This document shows positions 54,326 through 64,000 of a DNA stretch of 64,000 bases, in pieces (the stretch's first letter is position 1; each line of letters begins with the position of its first letter). The notes under the pieces are model-generated. The model was given only the letters and a program-made list of their open reading frames with translations, was not told where the DNA came from and made no database searches. Where the stretch lies: assembly GCA_963575645.1 (NCBI GenBank), contig OY754464.1, positions 27,233,501-27,297,500 on the forward strand, in the 5' to 3' direction. This stretch comes from Xanthostigma xanthostigma. Its lineage: Eukaryota; Arthropoda; Insecta; Raphidioptera; Raphidiidae. Both the position numbers and the translations under genes were made by a program.

Positions 54326-54585
54326 AGGTCAATGGTTCAGTGGTAGAATACTCATCTGCCATGCTGGTGTCTCGGGTTCGATTCCTGACAGATGCGCAAC
54401 AAAATAATGTTATTTTTAATATTTTTAGAGTTGCAAATCACACGATTAATTTTTTTTAATAATCATATTAAATTATAAATAAAATTTTCGAATAATTTAT
54501 CAGACAAATTAGTAACAAAAATATTTGACACATAGTAAATACCTAGCGAAAAGAATTTCGTTCCAAGCGGGTGTTCCACGACACC
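54326..54585 (+). mobile_element. tRNA-Gly-headed SINE, copy 1
   Basis: The head (54326-54396) has 'tggttcagtggtagaat' (A box), CTGCCAT (anticodon GCC) and 'cgggttcgattcctg' (B box), as in tRNA-Gly. The acceptor and anticodon stems are degraded. The body shares 'gcgcaacaa', 'ataaaattttcga.taatttatcaga' and 'atatttg' with the copy at 59616. No long tail or clear target duplication. Confidence 0.7.
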
Positions 54586-54589
54586 TCTC

Positions 54590-55130
54590 GTATTTTTTTT
54601 TAATGAGTGTTTATACAATTGAAAATACTTTTCAAAAGAGGTGCAACATATATTATCTGAAATTTTTGAGTTGGTAGTGTTCCTGACGCCATTCAAGACG
54701 TAATTTTCGAAATTAGATTTTATCTCGATTTTGTAAAAGCTTATTAACTCGATCAAAAGTTAAGATGGGTGGGACATTGCAGACGCGCACTGTAAAAGAC
54801 CTAGGTTTACTCAGAAAAAGTCTACTATTGCAGCCATTGGCGGTCACCGTTAAAATACGATCTTTCATTATTTCTCGCGATAAAATATGTTTGCCGATCT
54901 ATTAAAATAATAATTTAACATTTATCAGCTGTTCAAACATACAGTTTCTACGCAATAAATTTTCTACGGAAACAGCTTTTATGCATGCAATATATTTTCT
55001 AACATGCTTGACACGTTGTATGGGCGTTTTTCCCAACAATGAAATTCCGTACGTTCGCTAAAAGTAATTGAAAAATATCAAAGAAAATTATATTCAAAAG
55101 CATAGGCGTCAATTACAGGATTCGATTGTT
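54590..55130. other. No gene seen
   Basis: A 97-codon minus-strand frame (54463-54756) overlaps the SINE body and is probably incidental. Confidence 0.35.
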
Positions 55131-55133
55131 CAA

Positions 55134-55724
55134 CCCCTACGGTCCTGGCGGTCACTTCAATGGACATACTATTCTAGCGTGTGTAATTTAAGTCAGCATA
55201 ATTAAATATCAAATATAAACATATCATTGTGCTTGGGGCTTATCTGAGGTGTAGGCATGCCAAACAAAACAAAGAAATACTATATGTGGGTAGTAGAAAT
55301 ATCGAGTCAAGTGTTGACCGCAGTCATGAATTCACGCAAAGCTGGTAAAAGTGTACATTCTGAATATGTATTACTTAGTATAACTTACGTATTTTCATGT
55401 TGTAGGTATTTTATTTTTCTTTTGCGGATATTTATTTTAATTTTATGATGTTAACTTTACTAATCATATTTAAAAAGTAATATTAAACATCCTATGCTAG
55501 TGATTACCGTAAAAATATTTTTATGACCTGTTATTCATTTCAATGGGCATAGGATTTTCCAAAATTCTATAAATCTTAAATTTACCTTTTCACTGAATAT
55601 ACCTTAATTACACCCGAAATAAGCCCAGCATCCTAAAAAATATATATATTTTTTAATTTACATAGGTAGATTGCCACCAAAAATATTTTGTGTTTCAAAA
55701 ATATACAATTCAGGTCCGAAGGGG
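55134..55724 (+). mobile_element. piggyBac-type deletion derivative, copy 2
   Basis: The right flank is TTAA at 55725-55728; the left flank is a mutated TTCA. The ends 'cccctacggtcctgg' and inverted 'ccccttcggacctgaatt' match copy 1. Overall identity with 11487-12057 is high in order and text. MNSRKAGKSVH at about 55327 corresponds to MDSRKTGKSVH of copy 1. No catalytic region. Confidence 0.75.
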
Positions 55725-55739
55725 TTAAGTGTTAAAACA

Positions 55740-56830
55740 ACTTATGAAAAACCATCTAATAGTACTACATGGCTCATAATAATCATTACGATTAAATTAA
55801 TATTATTAATTAATATTATACGATTATCGTCATAATATTTTAGATGGCTTATACATAAGAAAAAATTAAATGTTACTGTCGAAAAACTTAAATGTCACAA
55901 TTTCGCGTTAGCTGAGTTACATTACTCTACAGTGCCTACGACACTTAATTTTTTATTTCTCTATATAGCACAATACACCGCAGAATCAACTACCTGCGAG
56001 AGCTAATATTTTTAATAACAACAGCATAAGAATGTTGACTTTCTCCATTTAGCTGGACTGGCTTAAGTGAATCTATTAAAGTTAAACCATGAGTAGTAAT
56101 TAAAGTATATTTTTTGTAAATGAAGGTATTTTGGCGAAAAGTGAAATGTTAATGCGAGCGAATAATAATATCATTACGAACAAGATACATATCACATTTT
56201 TTAAGCGTAGGTATCGGTAGGTATATATCAGCTAATTTAAAAAAAAATGTGTCAGTCAATTTTGAGCAAGATCACTTCTGATTGAAGGCTGCGTTCAATG
56301 CTCACACGATGAGACTGATTTACTATGGAAATGGTAGTACGACTACGTTGATTTTACATTACGCAACTTTACAGCACTAGTGTTAAATATGTAATTTCAC
56401 GACTCCTATATACAGGCAATAAAAGCAGCTATTTTACAGAGGGTGTGAAAAAAACACAATTTTTGCATGCCTCTTCATCCCTGTAAAGCGTTAACCTGTC
56501 TAGTTCTGTGAACTAAAATAAATAAATGCTATCTTACCAACGCAATAGTAATTTTCAAAAGCGACCTGTCAATTACCATTTAAAAACAGAGATAGCAAAG
56601 TTTTCGTAAATAATCCCAACAGATTCCAAATGGTTTCACATAATAACTGTGAAAAATATTAAATATATTATTATGATCTGAAAATCAGCTATTTTATAGG
56701 AGGTACGTGCAAAAAATGTAGAATGTATCTTAAACGTAATCACTAATCATGTTATTATGACTAAGTGACTGTTAGTTGTTTTCACAACACTTGCATAATA
56801 ACTGCATTTACGTTCTAGAAACATATTCTG
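55740..56830. repeat. Anonymous DNA with repeat family E copy 3
   Basis: About 56580-56815 matches family E ('aaatcagctattttataggaggtacgtgc'). A weaker related phrase lies at about 56422 ('agcagctattttacagagggtgtg'). No coding frame. Confidence 0.4.
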
Positions 56831-58139
56831 TACGACCTCTGTCTAGGGTTAATCCGGTTAATCATACATAATAATGTGAAACGCTCCAATAGCAAGCCCA
56901 AAGACAGCAACGCTACGTGTTCAGATTTTTTCAGCTAAATACTTTAAATATTTACGTTTGCAAAACAAATATTCTTCCAAAGTTTTATGAAAATCGGAGA
57001 TGATTTCTGCCAACTTTCGGCCGATGTGGTGTGTATTAACAAAACTAATGTTATCAAGCGTCTATACAATTTACAATCATTCATTTCGATGTGGAATAAT
57101 ATTCTGAACGTTTTTATTATTTTTTAGTTCAGAAGAGCGGAAAACTGAACATACATTAATTCTATATAGATACGTAAAATAAAATGTTTTACTTAATAGC
57201 GTGGATATTCGACGTTTCACCGTAACTTAAAGTCCCTACTCCTTGTGGTCCGTACGAGTAATCTTTGTACTCTCTGTAATTAGTTGACGGGGTAGTTAAA
57301 GACGCCCCAGTTACCAGTGTTGTGTTATTTCGGGTAAAAGCACCAACTTCCGACCTTCTATCTATCTGTAGCAGGGATTCTCAATTCCTAAAATGTCAAA
57401 AGCCCTTGGCCAGACACATATGGTGTTCCTTGCCTCAAATCTACTTAACCTACTGCTTCAGAATTGAAAGCCAACAAAATTAGATCAAAACTAACAGACT
57501 GGCTAATTAAGGATGAAAACGTGTTTGGAAAATATTTTCATAAGATTATGCTCCATACAATAGTATTACACATAATCAGTGGCGTAGATACGGGAAAGGC
57601 AGGGGGTCTGGACCCTCCGCCAGAGCTTGAATCAAATGTAGATCGATCTTTTTATTTCATTATTAAGAAAAGCATATATTTGTACAGCCATCTTTACAAT
57701 ATCGGTATTTTAATATTTTATAATACCTATCTCAAAACAACTAGATGATCAACTTTTATGAAGTCAAAAATCATAAATTAACTAATGTAACTTTGGGAGA
57801 AAAAAATCGTAACATTTTTTTGATTGCAGTATTTTGACGAGAAAAGCCTCATCTTTCAGTGCCTGACGTTCAATTTTTCAATTTCTTTCATGAACAGCGA
57901 CATATCGCCGAGTGTTGTATTCTTACAGAAAAGCTTTCGTAAACTTTGTCTGTGTTTTTAATTAAAGCGTGTTATTAACAAAACTAGAAGAAGTAAACAA
58001 AGCGGGGGGATAATTCAAAGTTGCTTTGTATGTAAGCTTTTTTTAAAATTCGAGTTAAAAAATCGTAGTTTCACCTTCAGTAACTGGAGGAAATTTGAAA
58101 ATAAAAATTTTGCACACCCGTGGCTGCATTCAAAGTTTT
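56831..58139. other. No gene supported
   Basis: Near 57581 'cagtggcgtagatacggg' resembles a hAT end but has no partner. A 94-codon frame (57464-57748) crosses it and has no domain. Confidence 0.3.
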
Positions 58140-58727
58140 TATAATTTTAAAACTTTAATAAGTTTGCTTTTCTACATATTATCATAATTTTGAGTCAACC
58201 ATACTTCTGGGGAGTTTCATCACACATCGATCTTATACTACGAAAACAAAAACTTATTATTAGAACAATAAAAAACATAAAGCAAAAAGACAGCTGCAAA
58301 CCACATTTCCGAAATCTAAAAATTTTAACTGTAACAGGTATCTTCATTCTAGAATGTGTCATGTTTTACAGAAAAAATACAGATTTGTTTACTAACCGAA
58401 GTCATATACATAATTACCCTACACGGAACAAAAATAATATTGAAAAAATTCAGACCAATTTGGAGGCAGTAAATAGCGGTTTAAATACTACAATAGCAAA
58501 CATTTATAACAAACTGCCTAATACTTTAGTAAAATTAAATAATAGTAGACTGAAAAATAAATTAAAACAGGAATTGATAAAACTAGCACCATACACTTTG
58601 GACGATTTTTATACATTTAATTTCAACATTTAATTTAAGTTTTCTGACATGTTATACTAAGTTGAGTAAATTTTACTATAATGTAAAATTAGATTAAATA
58701 AAGAGTATTATTATTATTATTATTACA
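58140..58727 (+). pseudogene. Non-LTR retrotransposon, 5'-truncated RT pseudogene 3
   Basis: The frame 58190-58633 encodes the last part of RT ORF2: YFWGVSS, LRKQKLIIRTI, FRNLKILTVTGIFILECVMF, NYPTRN, YNKLPNTLV and a C-terminal LDDFYTFN. Comparison with the 50-kb element places the missing catalytic palm upstream. Upstream frames are disturbed from about 58140. An AATAAA at about 58695 precedes a (ATT)n tail at about 58705-58725. Confidence 0.85.
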
Positions 58728-58729
58728 GG

Positions 58730-59610
58730 CACTATTACTCATATCTGCACACTGTAGTCAGATTAACTCAATTTAGGCACTCTTACTAACACTGACTTAA
58801 GTCAATATGGGTAGGAAAATCTCATATTGCAAGACAGAAAATGTATATTTGTATACTATTTGTGGAAATCAATTTCTTCTTCATATTGCTATTATCTTAA
58901 TTTAATAGCACAATCGTGTTACGTAATGTAACGTGTGTGTGCGCTGGTCCTCAATGGTCGGGAATCGGTGTATTTACCCTACAAGAAGGCAGTTTAACTC
59001 TGTCGCTGCTTGTTATTCTCCGTCCCTACAGTACAACCCACCCATCCGAAAACTCCTTCGTAATGGTATGTCATTAACCCAGTTACACTATCTATTATTT
59101 ATCTATAATATTTTACTATGGAGTATAAATGTGTGTTTTATTTACTTTATTAACTTTTTACTACAGCTTCGCTCGCTGTGCATCGATTTTCCTTGCGTTT
59201 ATGTCGATTTTTGATATGAAATAGTATATAGGTTACCAGGACAGAAAGTTGATGTTTGCAGAGTTGTGCAGTTTGCCACCGAGCGATTGTTACCATCTGC
59301 ATTATTATTAGTATGAACTAAATGATCATTATAATAAAATACAGTGGCGACTCGTGGGTTTCGAGGTTGATGAATTGCTAGGAGAAGGTTTGTTCTTATA
59401 CTCAGGAGCAAAGGCAGAAATTTTGTTAAAGAAGGGCTCTATCAAATGTCAACATTTTGAAGTTGAAATGGTCCCATCGTCCAATTGGCTGGAATTTTTT
59501 AATTGTATACTTCTTTAAAAACAGGGGTAAACTCGTTTCCCTTTGTAACGGATTTTGTCACGAAATTGTACCTACTATTAGTAACCCGATATAAACAATC
59601 ATTGATTTTT
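58730..59610. other. No gene supported
   Basis: A 93-codon frame (58933-59214, beginning at a GTG) has an internal 'ggtatgt' donor-like site near 59064 and may contain an exon fragment, but I recognise no domain. 'ggtcccatcgtccaattggc' at about 59470 matches 24549. Confidence 0.25.
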
Positions 59611-59615
59611 TATAA

Positions 59616-59850
59616 GCATCGGTAGCTCAGTGGTAGAATGCTCGCATACCACGCGGCCGGATCGGGTTCGATTACCGTCAGGTGTGCGCAACAATTTGTC
59701 GTTTTTATTTATTTTTTTTTTTAATTATTTTTAAGTGTAGGTTATATATAAAATTTTCGACTAATTTATCAGAATAATACCTACTTGAGCTAGAAAAACA
59801 ATATTTGCCGTAAACCTGCGAAAATTTTGTTGTCTGCTTGTGTTTCCTTA
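59616..59850 (+). mobile_element. tRNA-Gly-headed SINE, copy 2
   Basis: The head 'gcatcggtagctcagtggtagaatgctcgc' is close to tRNA-Gly. The anticodon position reads ACC, and the B box is 'cgggttcgattaccg'. The body matches copy 1 in 'gcgcaacaa', 'ataaaattttcgactaatttatcaga', 'caatatttg' and 'cctgcgaaaa'. This copy keeps a better A box, so the source was a tRNA-Gly. Confidence 0.72.
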
Positions 59851-59865
59851 TTTATTATTACAGTA

Positions 59866-60055
59866 CATTACAGAAGTGAAACTTCTAGTTGCAAACCATA
59901 CGTGCATTTGGACAAGTGGAAAAAAATATGTTACGAGATAATTTCACGTTCAGATTAACTTTTACAGACGAATGAACGTGAAACTATGTCGTAACACATT
60001 TTTTCCACTTGTCCAAATGCAATCGTATGATTTGCAACTAGAAACTTCTGTAATG
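59866..60055. mobile_element. 190-bp TIR MITE
   Basis: The ends CATTACAGAAG and CTTCTGTAATG, with arms of about 85 bp including 'gcatttggacaagtggaaaa' and its inverse. A 15-base centre contains 'acttttacagacgaat'. Target duplication not clear. Confidence 0.8.
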
Positions 60056-60364
60056 CGTTCTCGTAACACACTTCTTTTAATTTTTAGTTTAATTTAGAAT
60101 GTTTTGTAGTGTCTCCGTTTATCGGAGCTCAACTGTTATCACAGTTCCACCATTTTATTGTTTTGTCTCTGTGTTATTTCATTTTAATCAGAGTTAATTA
60201 GAAGCCCGCCAACCATTCACGCCATATTTAATACGCGCGCCTTCAACATTGTTCGTATTGTGTTCTAATCTAAACGTATTCACAGTTCAGTACTTTGATC
60301 TTATTTACATAGTTATGAATATCTTAATTTACATCGCAAAATACACGCTCTGTTGAGTCTCAAT
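60056..60364. other. No gene seen
   Basis: Mixed sequence with no frame or repeat recognised. Confidence 0.35.
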
Positions 60365-60369
60365 TTTCA

Positions 60370-60465
60370 AGGGCTCCGTTGCCAAATGGCAAAAAATGGA
60401 ACCCCTATAATTTCGTCATGCTCGTCTGTCCGTCCGTCTGTCTGTCTGTCCGTATGTCACAAAAT
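60370..60465 (+). repeat. 'gttccgt' repeat, copy 2
   Basis: 'gggctccgttgccaaatggc', 'ggaacccctataatttcgtc' and '(tctg/tccg)n' at 60425-60455 belong to the family at 17541, 62460 and 63885. Confidence 0.55.
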
Positions 60466-60474
60466 TACATATAA

Positions 60475-61950
60475 TTTTATTCTATACCGAGCATAGAATA
60501 AAGTCACAATCGAACCAATAAGGTGCAAAGATATACATTTATCCAAACAATTAAAGGAACAGAATTTTTTTATAATTTTTTGGGTATTTTTTGCAGAGCT
60601 GTATCATTGTGAAAAAAGGTCGTATCGAGGTGAACAAAAAATCAGTTTGAAGCATGAAGTTTCTAGTTTTGAGATCTTTTAACAACAATTTTTTGTAAGC
60701 TAAGGTTATAGCGCAATCATAAGAAATTGCGCAAGACAAAAATTGCCAATTTTTTTATATTTTTTTCTGGGTTCATAGGCTTGAAAATATTGTTTTCAGT
60801 TAAACTTATTGATTGGTTAATTAGCTTGTTTATTCAGCTTTAATTTTGTTTTTTATCAGCCTCTCTACGTTGATTTTTTGCTGAGATATCCGACTTTGAA
60901 TGAAAAATATTGTTTTATTTTTGATCATCGATATCTCAGCAACCAATGTACGCACAGTAAATTTCTAAAGAAAAATCAAACTTTTTTTTACAAAATTTGT
61001 AAAAAATTTCAAAAAACAATACTGACTCATTTTTGAGACGATTCGTCCTTTACGTACCATATTTAACTTAAATTAACTGTTTTTATCATTTTGTTGATGA
61101 TTAGGTACATAATGTTAAGGAATAATACATTTTCGTTCCTTTACTTATTTCTTAAGATTTTGATCAATTGGTCCGAAAAAACGGTTCGACAGATCAATTC
61201 GAAAATTTACATGGCTATTCAGGGGACATTAAGCTGTAAAAAAACGCGGAAATATTAGGCTGCCCATCAATATTTGTAAATAAACGGTAGATTTACTAAA
61301 AAACCGTAAACAGTCAGTTTTTTGTACTTTTTTCAAATTAATGTTAAGAACAAAACAAATTTTGTTTTCTCAAGTAACCATGAAATAGTCGTTTTTAAAA
61401 CTGCCCATCAATTTACTGTGCGGACATTGGTTGCTGAGATATCGATGATCAAAAACAAAAGAATATTTTTCCTTCAAAGTCGGATATCTCAGCAAAAAAT
61501 TAACGTAGAGAGGTTAATAAAAAACAAAATTAAAGCTGAATAAACAAGATAACTAACCAATGAATTGGTTTAACTGAAAAAAAAAATTCCCAAACCCATG
61601 AACCCAGAGCCAAATTTTTTGTCTTGCGCAATTTCTTATGATTGCGCTATAACCGTATCTTACAAACATTTTTTGCCAAAAGATCTCAAAACTAGAAACT
61701 TCATACTTCAAATTGATTTTTTTCATCATCTCGATACGACCATTTTTCACAAAAATACAGCTCTACAAAAATACCCAAAAAATTATACAAAATTATGTTC
61801 CTTTAATTGTTTGGATAAATATATTTCTGTGTTTTTTTAAGCCATAAGCATGGGCGTATCCAGGGGGCAAAACAAGCACGGGGGACCCGGCTTTAGAAAT
61901 TTATAATTTGCCGCCTCCTGGGCCATTAGCTGGATACGCCCATGATAATA
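60475..61950 (+). mobile_element. Repeat family F, copy split by a foldback
   Basis: The left part 60475-60537 and right part 61820-61950 together match 21168-21345 without interruption. The right part contains a compact unit, 'catgggcgtatccag' at 61851 with its inverse ending at 61944, i.e. a small TIR MITE shared with 21249-21345 but better preserved here. Confidence 0.65.
60538..61819. mobile_element. 1.3-kb foldback inserted in family F
   Basis: Arms at 60538-60962 and 61411-61819 pair from 'tttatccaaacaattaaagg' inward, including 'attgcgcaagac', 'gagatatccgactttga' and 'tttactgtgcg'. The 450-base spacer contains no frame of interest. Short frames on the arms are mirror images. The empty site at about 21213-21230 suggests insertion at a TA-rich target. 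Confidence 0.85.
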
Positions 61951-62454
61951 CCACTGGACTCCGCGAAAAACTATACAAGCCAAAATTGTTTATTATTACT
62001 CTGCGCTATTTCAGAATGGGCTCTATATAGTTCGAGTTGTGTCCAATAGTTTATTTATTATTATTAGTTGTTATTGTTAAAGAACACATCCTTCTGAAAT
62101 ATGAATAATATATTTTCGCTTTGATTTTCAGCTTGATCATGATTGACTGAAAACACGATTTAGAGTTAAACCGGTAAAAATACATCACGGTGTTTATTTT
62201 TACACATTTGAAATAATAGCAGGCAGACGATATTGAGATGTCAGTTTTATTTATATGTACATTAAAATACGTTTAACGTTTAAACTCGCCTATATTACTG
62301 TATCATTAGATCATAATAGGCGTGACGAGGAAACCTGGGTACCCGATGACAACCAACGCTTGCAAAATGTAAAATCGAGTGCATACTCCAATTACTACGA
62401 AATAAATTCGTAGGTACACTGGATAATTTAAAATTTGCATCATATTATTATTGG

Positions 62455-62530
62455 GTAATTCCGTACTCCTAAAGAGAAAAAAACAGAACCCTTCGGGGAT
62501 CACTCGTTTGCCCGTCCGTCACAGATGGGG
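62455..62530 (+). repeat. 'gttccgtac' repeat, copy 3
   Basis: 'aattccgtactcctaaagag', 'cagaacccttcggggatcac' and 'gcccgtccgtc' follow the family order. Sequence at 61951-62450 shows nothing coding. Confidence 0.55.
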
Positions 62531-62779
62531 TTGCCATACGTGCTGCCCCATGCACAAGGAAAACACTCGGAAATGGCCCGGAGCGCGAAATCGAAATATG
62601 ACGGAAATGCAAACGCTTGGCACTGCGTATAAAGGAAGATTTTTAATTGTACCTAATCTTCTTGGTTTGTGCAGATTTCATTTTAATTTGTTTGGCAGAT
62701 GCAAATATGAAATTAAATAACAAACAATAGCCCTTTAATAATAAAATAATAATAGTAATGATAGAGAATAATTCTATCT

Positions 62780-62870
62780 CCACTTCTGATAATTGATACA
62801 GAAACAATTAATCCCACTTAAGATAATTGTTAAAGAATAATTATAGCCCCCTTCTGAATAATTGATATAT
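62780..62870 (+). repeat. Short direct repeat
   Basis: 'cttctgataattgata' (about 62785) and 'cttctgaataattgatat' (about 62852), each downstream of a 'gaataattat/ct' phrase, suggest a period of about 67. Confidence 0.4.
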
Positions 62871-62965
62871 GTATATTTATCCCTAATTTAGTCCTCTTGT
62901 CAGGATGGAAATAAATTTAAATAAACAATCTCGACTTTGTACAACTTTATTTACAATATTTACAG

Positions 62966-63129
62966 TTTCACTTAACTCTCAACTTACATTTCCAACTCCA
63001 ATCTTCAACCTCAACCATCAACTTACTTCAACCAACTATATTCAACTATTCCAACATCACTTACTTACTTACTATCAATATCTTAAAAAATCATCTTCAC
63101 TCATTCAATACTTTCTCACACACACCCAC
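62966..63129. repeat. 164-base tract without a single G
   Basis: After the G at 62965 the plus strand has no G until 63130. It is made of 'caact', 'caacc', 'cttac' and 'atca' words, such as 'caacctcaaccatcaactta'. The open frame at 62905-63183 exists because TAG and TGA cannot occur here, so I do not treat it as coding. The minus-strand transcript would lack C. Confidence 0.9.
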
Positions 63130-63183
63130 GATGGCCAATCACATTCAAAAACCCTTCAACTGTCATTCTCTCTCAACCAATAA

Positions 63184-63880
63184 TACCAAAACACATTGCA
63201 ATTGTCACTCATTCATACATAATTCTTAGAACCTATTTTTAATTGCTTTAGCGTGACAAATTTAAAGCAGTTAATCATTTTTAAGGGTTAAACTGCCAAT
63301 CTCAAGTTCTTGAATTTTGTCAACATGTGGCCGATTCTATTTTTTTTCCATCTTTCTAAATTCTACAAAATAACTACAGTCATAAAGCAATAAAGTAATA
63401 CATTTTTTTAAAAATTATAACAGTAATAATAATTACAATGCGTTAAACGTCCGTTTCTTGACTTTATGTCATAACAGACGCCATTCGCACCATTACTATT
63501 TTCTATCCATCACACTTCCCGTTTTTTTCTACTTTTTTAAACTTCCACTTAATTAATAGCAATTGGTGGATGAAGGAATTTTGGGACATTAGGATAAAGT
63601 AGGCAAATTTTCAGCATAGAAGTCGACAGGTACCTAATCGGCCATGGCCTTAAATAAGGAACCATCTCGATATTTATCTTTATTGTTTCTAACTTACAGG
63701 AAGAAATATTTCGACAGAAACACGATCGATTTGAAATTCCCGTTTGCAGATCGAGAAGCAATTTCAGTTGGAGAAAGTTGCGAAAATTTTCTTCTGTAAA
63801 GTAGAAGCAACCATCTTTACCAATTCAGTTTCAGTCGCTCTCGTGTGCGAACAAAAAACCTCAATTGATTGCAAACCGAT
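63184..63880. other. No gene seen
   Basis: AT-rich sequence; short minus-strand frames at 63549-63967 overlap the next repeat and have no domain. Confidence 0.35.
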
Positions 63881-63884
63881 TGCA

Positions 63885-64000
63885 CAATAGTCGCATTCTG
63901 ACCTGGTTTGAAACAGTCGACCATTAGAGTCCGGTGACAGACGGACGGACAAACGTAGTGATTCCATAAGGGTTCCTTTTTTAATAAGAAACGGAACCCC
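63885..64000 (-). repeat. 'gttccgtac' repeat, copy 4, runs off the window
   Basis: On the minus strand this reads 'ggggttccgtttcttatta', 'ggaacccttatgg' and then 'cgtccgtccgtctgtc', the same order as copies 1-3. Confidence 0.6.

Noticed and set aside
54463..54756. 97-codon minus-strand frame
   Set aside because: It overlaps the SINE body in antisense and has no domain.
62905..63183. 92-codon plus-strand frame
   Set aside because: Openness is explained by the absence of G, which removes TAG and TGA.

Overview
This is an AT-rich, gene-poor stretch of an insect nuclear genome, most likely a moth or butterfly (Lepidoptera). The evidence is the repeat content. It has short Helitrons that open with TCTATACTAATATA, run into an 'aacgcgctaatctcag' lead and end in CCGCTAGT. 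It has the 'gttccgtac...ggaaccc...tgtctgtc' repeat and the 'accgatgacaatgcaa' repeat, both of which I recall from lepidopteran genomes. It also has tRNA-derived SINEs and many TA- or TTAA-flanked small DNA transposons. I see no convincing host protein-coding gene. The only host-like candidates are a GC-rich TATA/first-exon-like segment near 7.25-7.56 kb and a GC-rich 38-codon frame near 9.3 kb.

Layout. 0-4.4 kb: the 3' tail of a non-LTR retrotransposon, a foldback repeat, and two Penelope-like inverted elements with hammerhead-like cores, one broken by a TA-flanked TIR transposon. 4.4-13.4 kb: two hairpin MITEs of one family, a hAT MITE with a perfect 8-bp target duplication, a candidate promoter/exon, a piggyBac-type deletion derivative, a SINE head and a retrotransposon ORF1 fragment. 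13.4-25 kb: mostly anonymous sequence, with a foldback at 16.3 kb, a CpG-rich multi-palindrome at 19.7 kb and a tandem-repeat element at 22.2 kb that has a nearly identical inverted partner at 32.4 kb. 25-34.5 kb: a reverse-transcriptase pseudogene nested in a DNA repeat, several inverted-repeat elements and two Helitrons end to end. 35-38 kb: a 2-kb foldback and a third hammerhead-like core. 39-44 kb: a second RT pseudogene and a foldback carrying a Cys/His protein fragment. 44.4-48.7 kb: a very young gypsy-type LTR element inside one arm of a foldback. 49-54 kb: two more 1-kb foldbacks flanking the largest RT open frame. 54-60 kb: a tRNA-Pro pseudogene, two copies of a tRNA-Gly-headed SINE, a second piggyBac-type derivative and a third RT pseudogene. 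60-64 kb: a foldback inside another repeat, and a 164-base G-free tract.

How it fits together. The window is a graveyard of layered insertions. In three places the layers can be read from the sequence alone, because the interrupted repeat has an intact mirror arm or an intact second copy in the window. About twenty foldback structures, with arms from 26 to 965 bp, could give long hairpin RNA if transcribed. The LTR element has a primer-binding site matching the 3' end of a tRNA-Pro-like sequence 9 kb away at 17 of 18 positions. All family calls rest on reading the sequence only; no database search was run.
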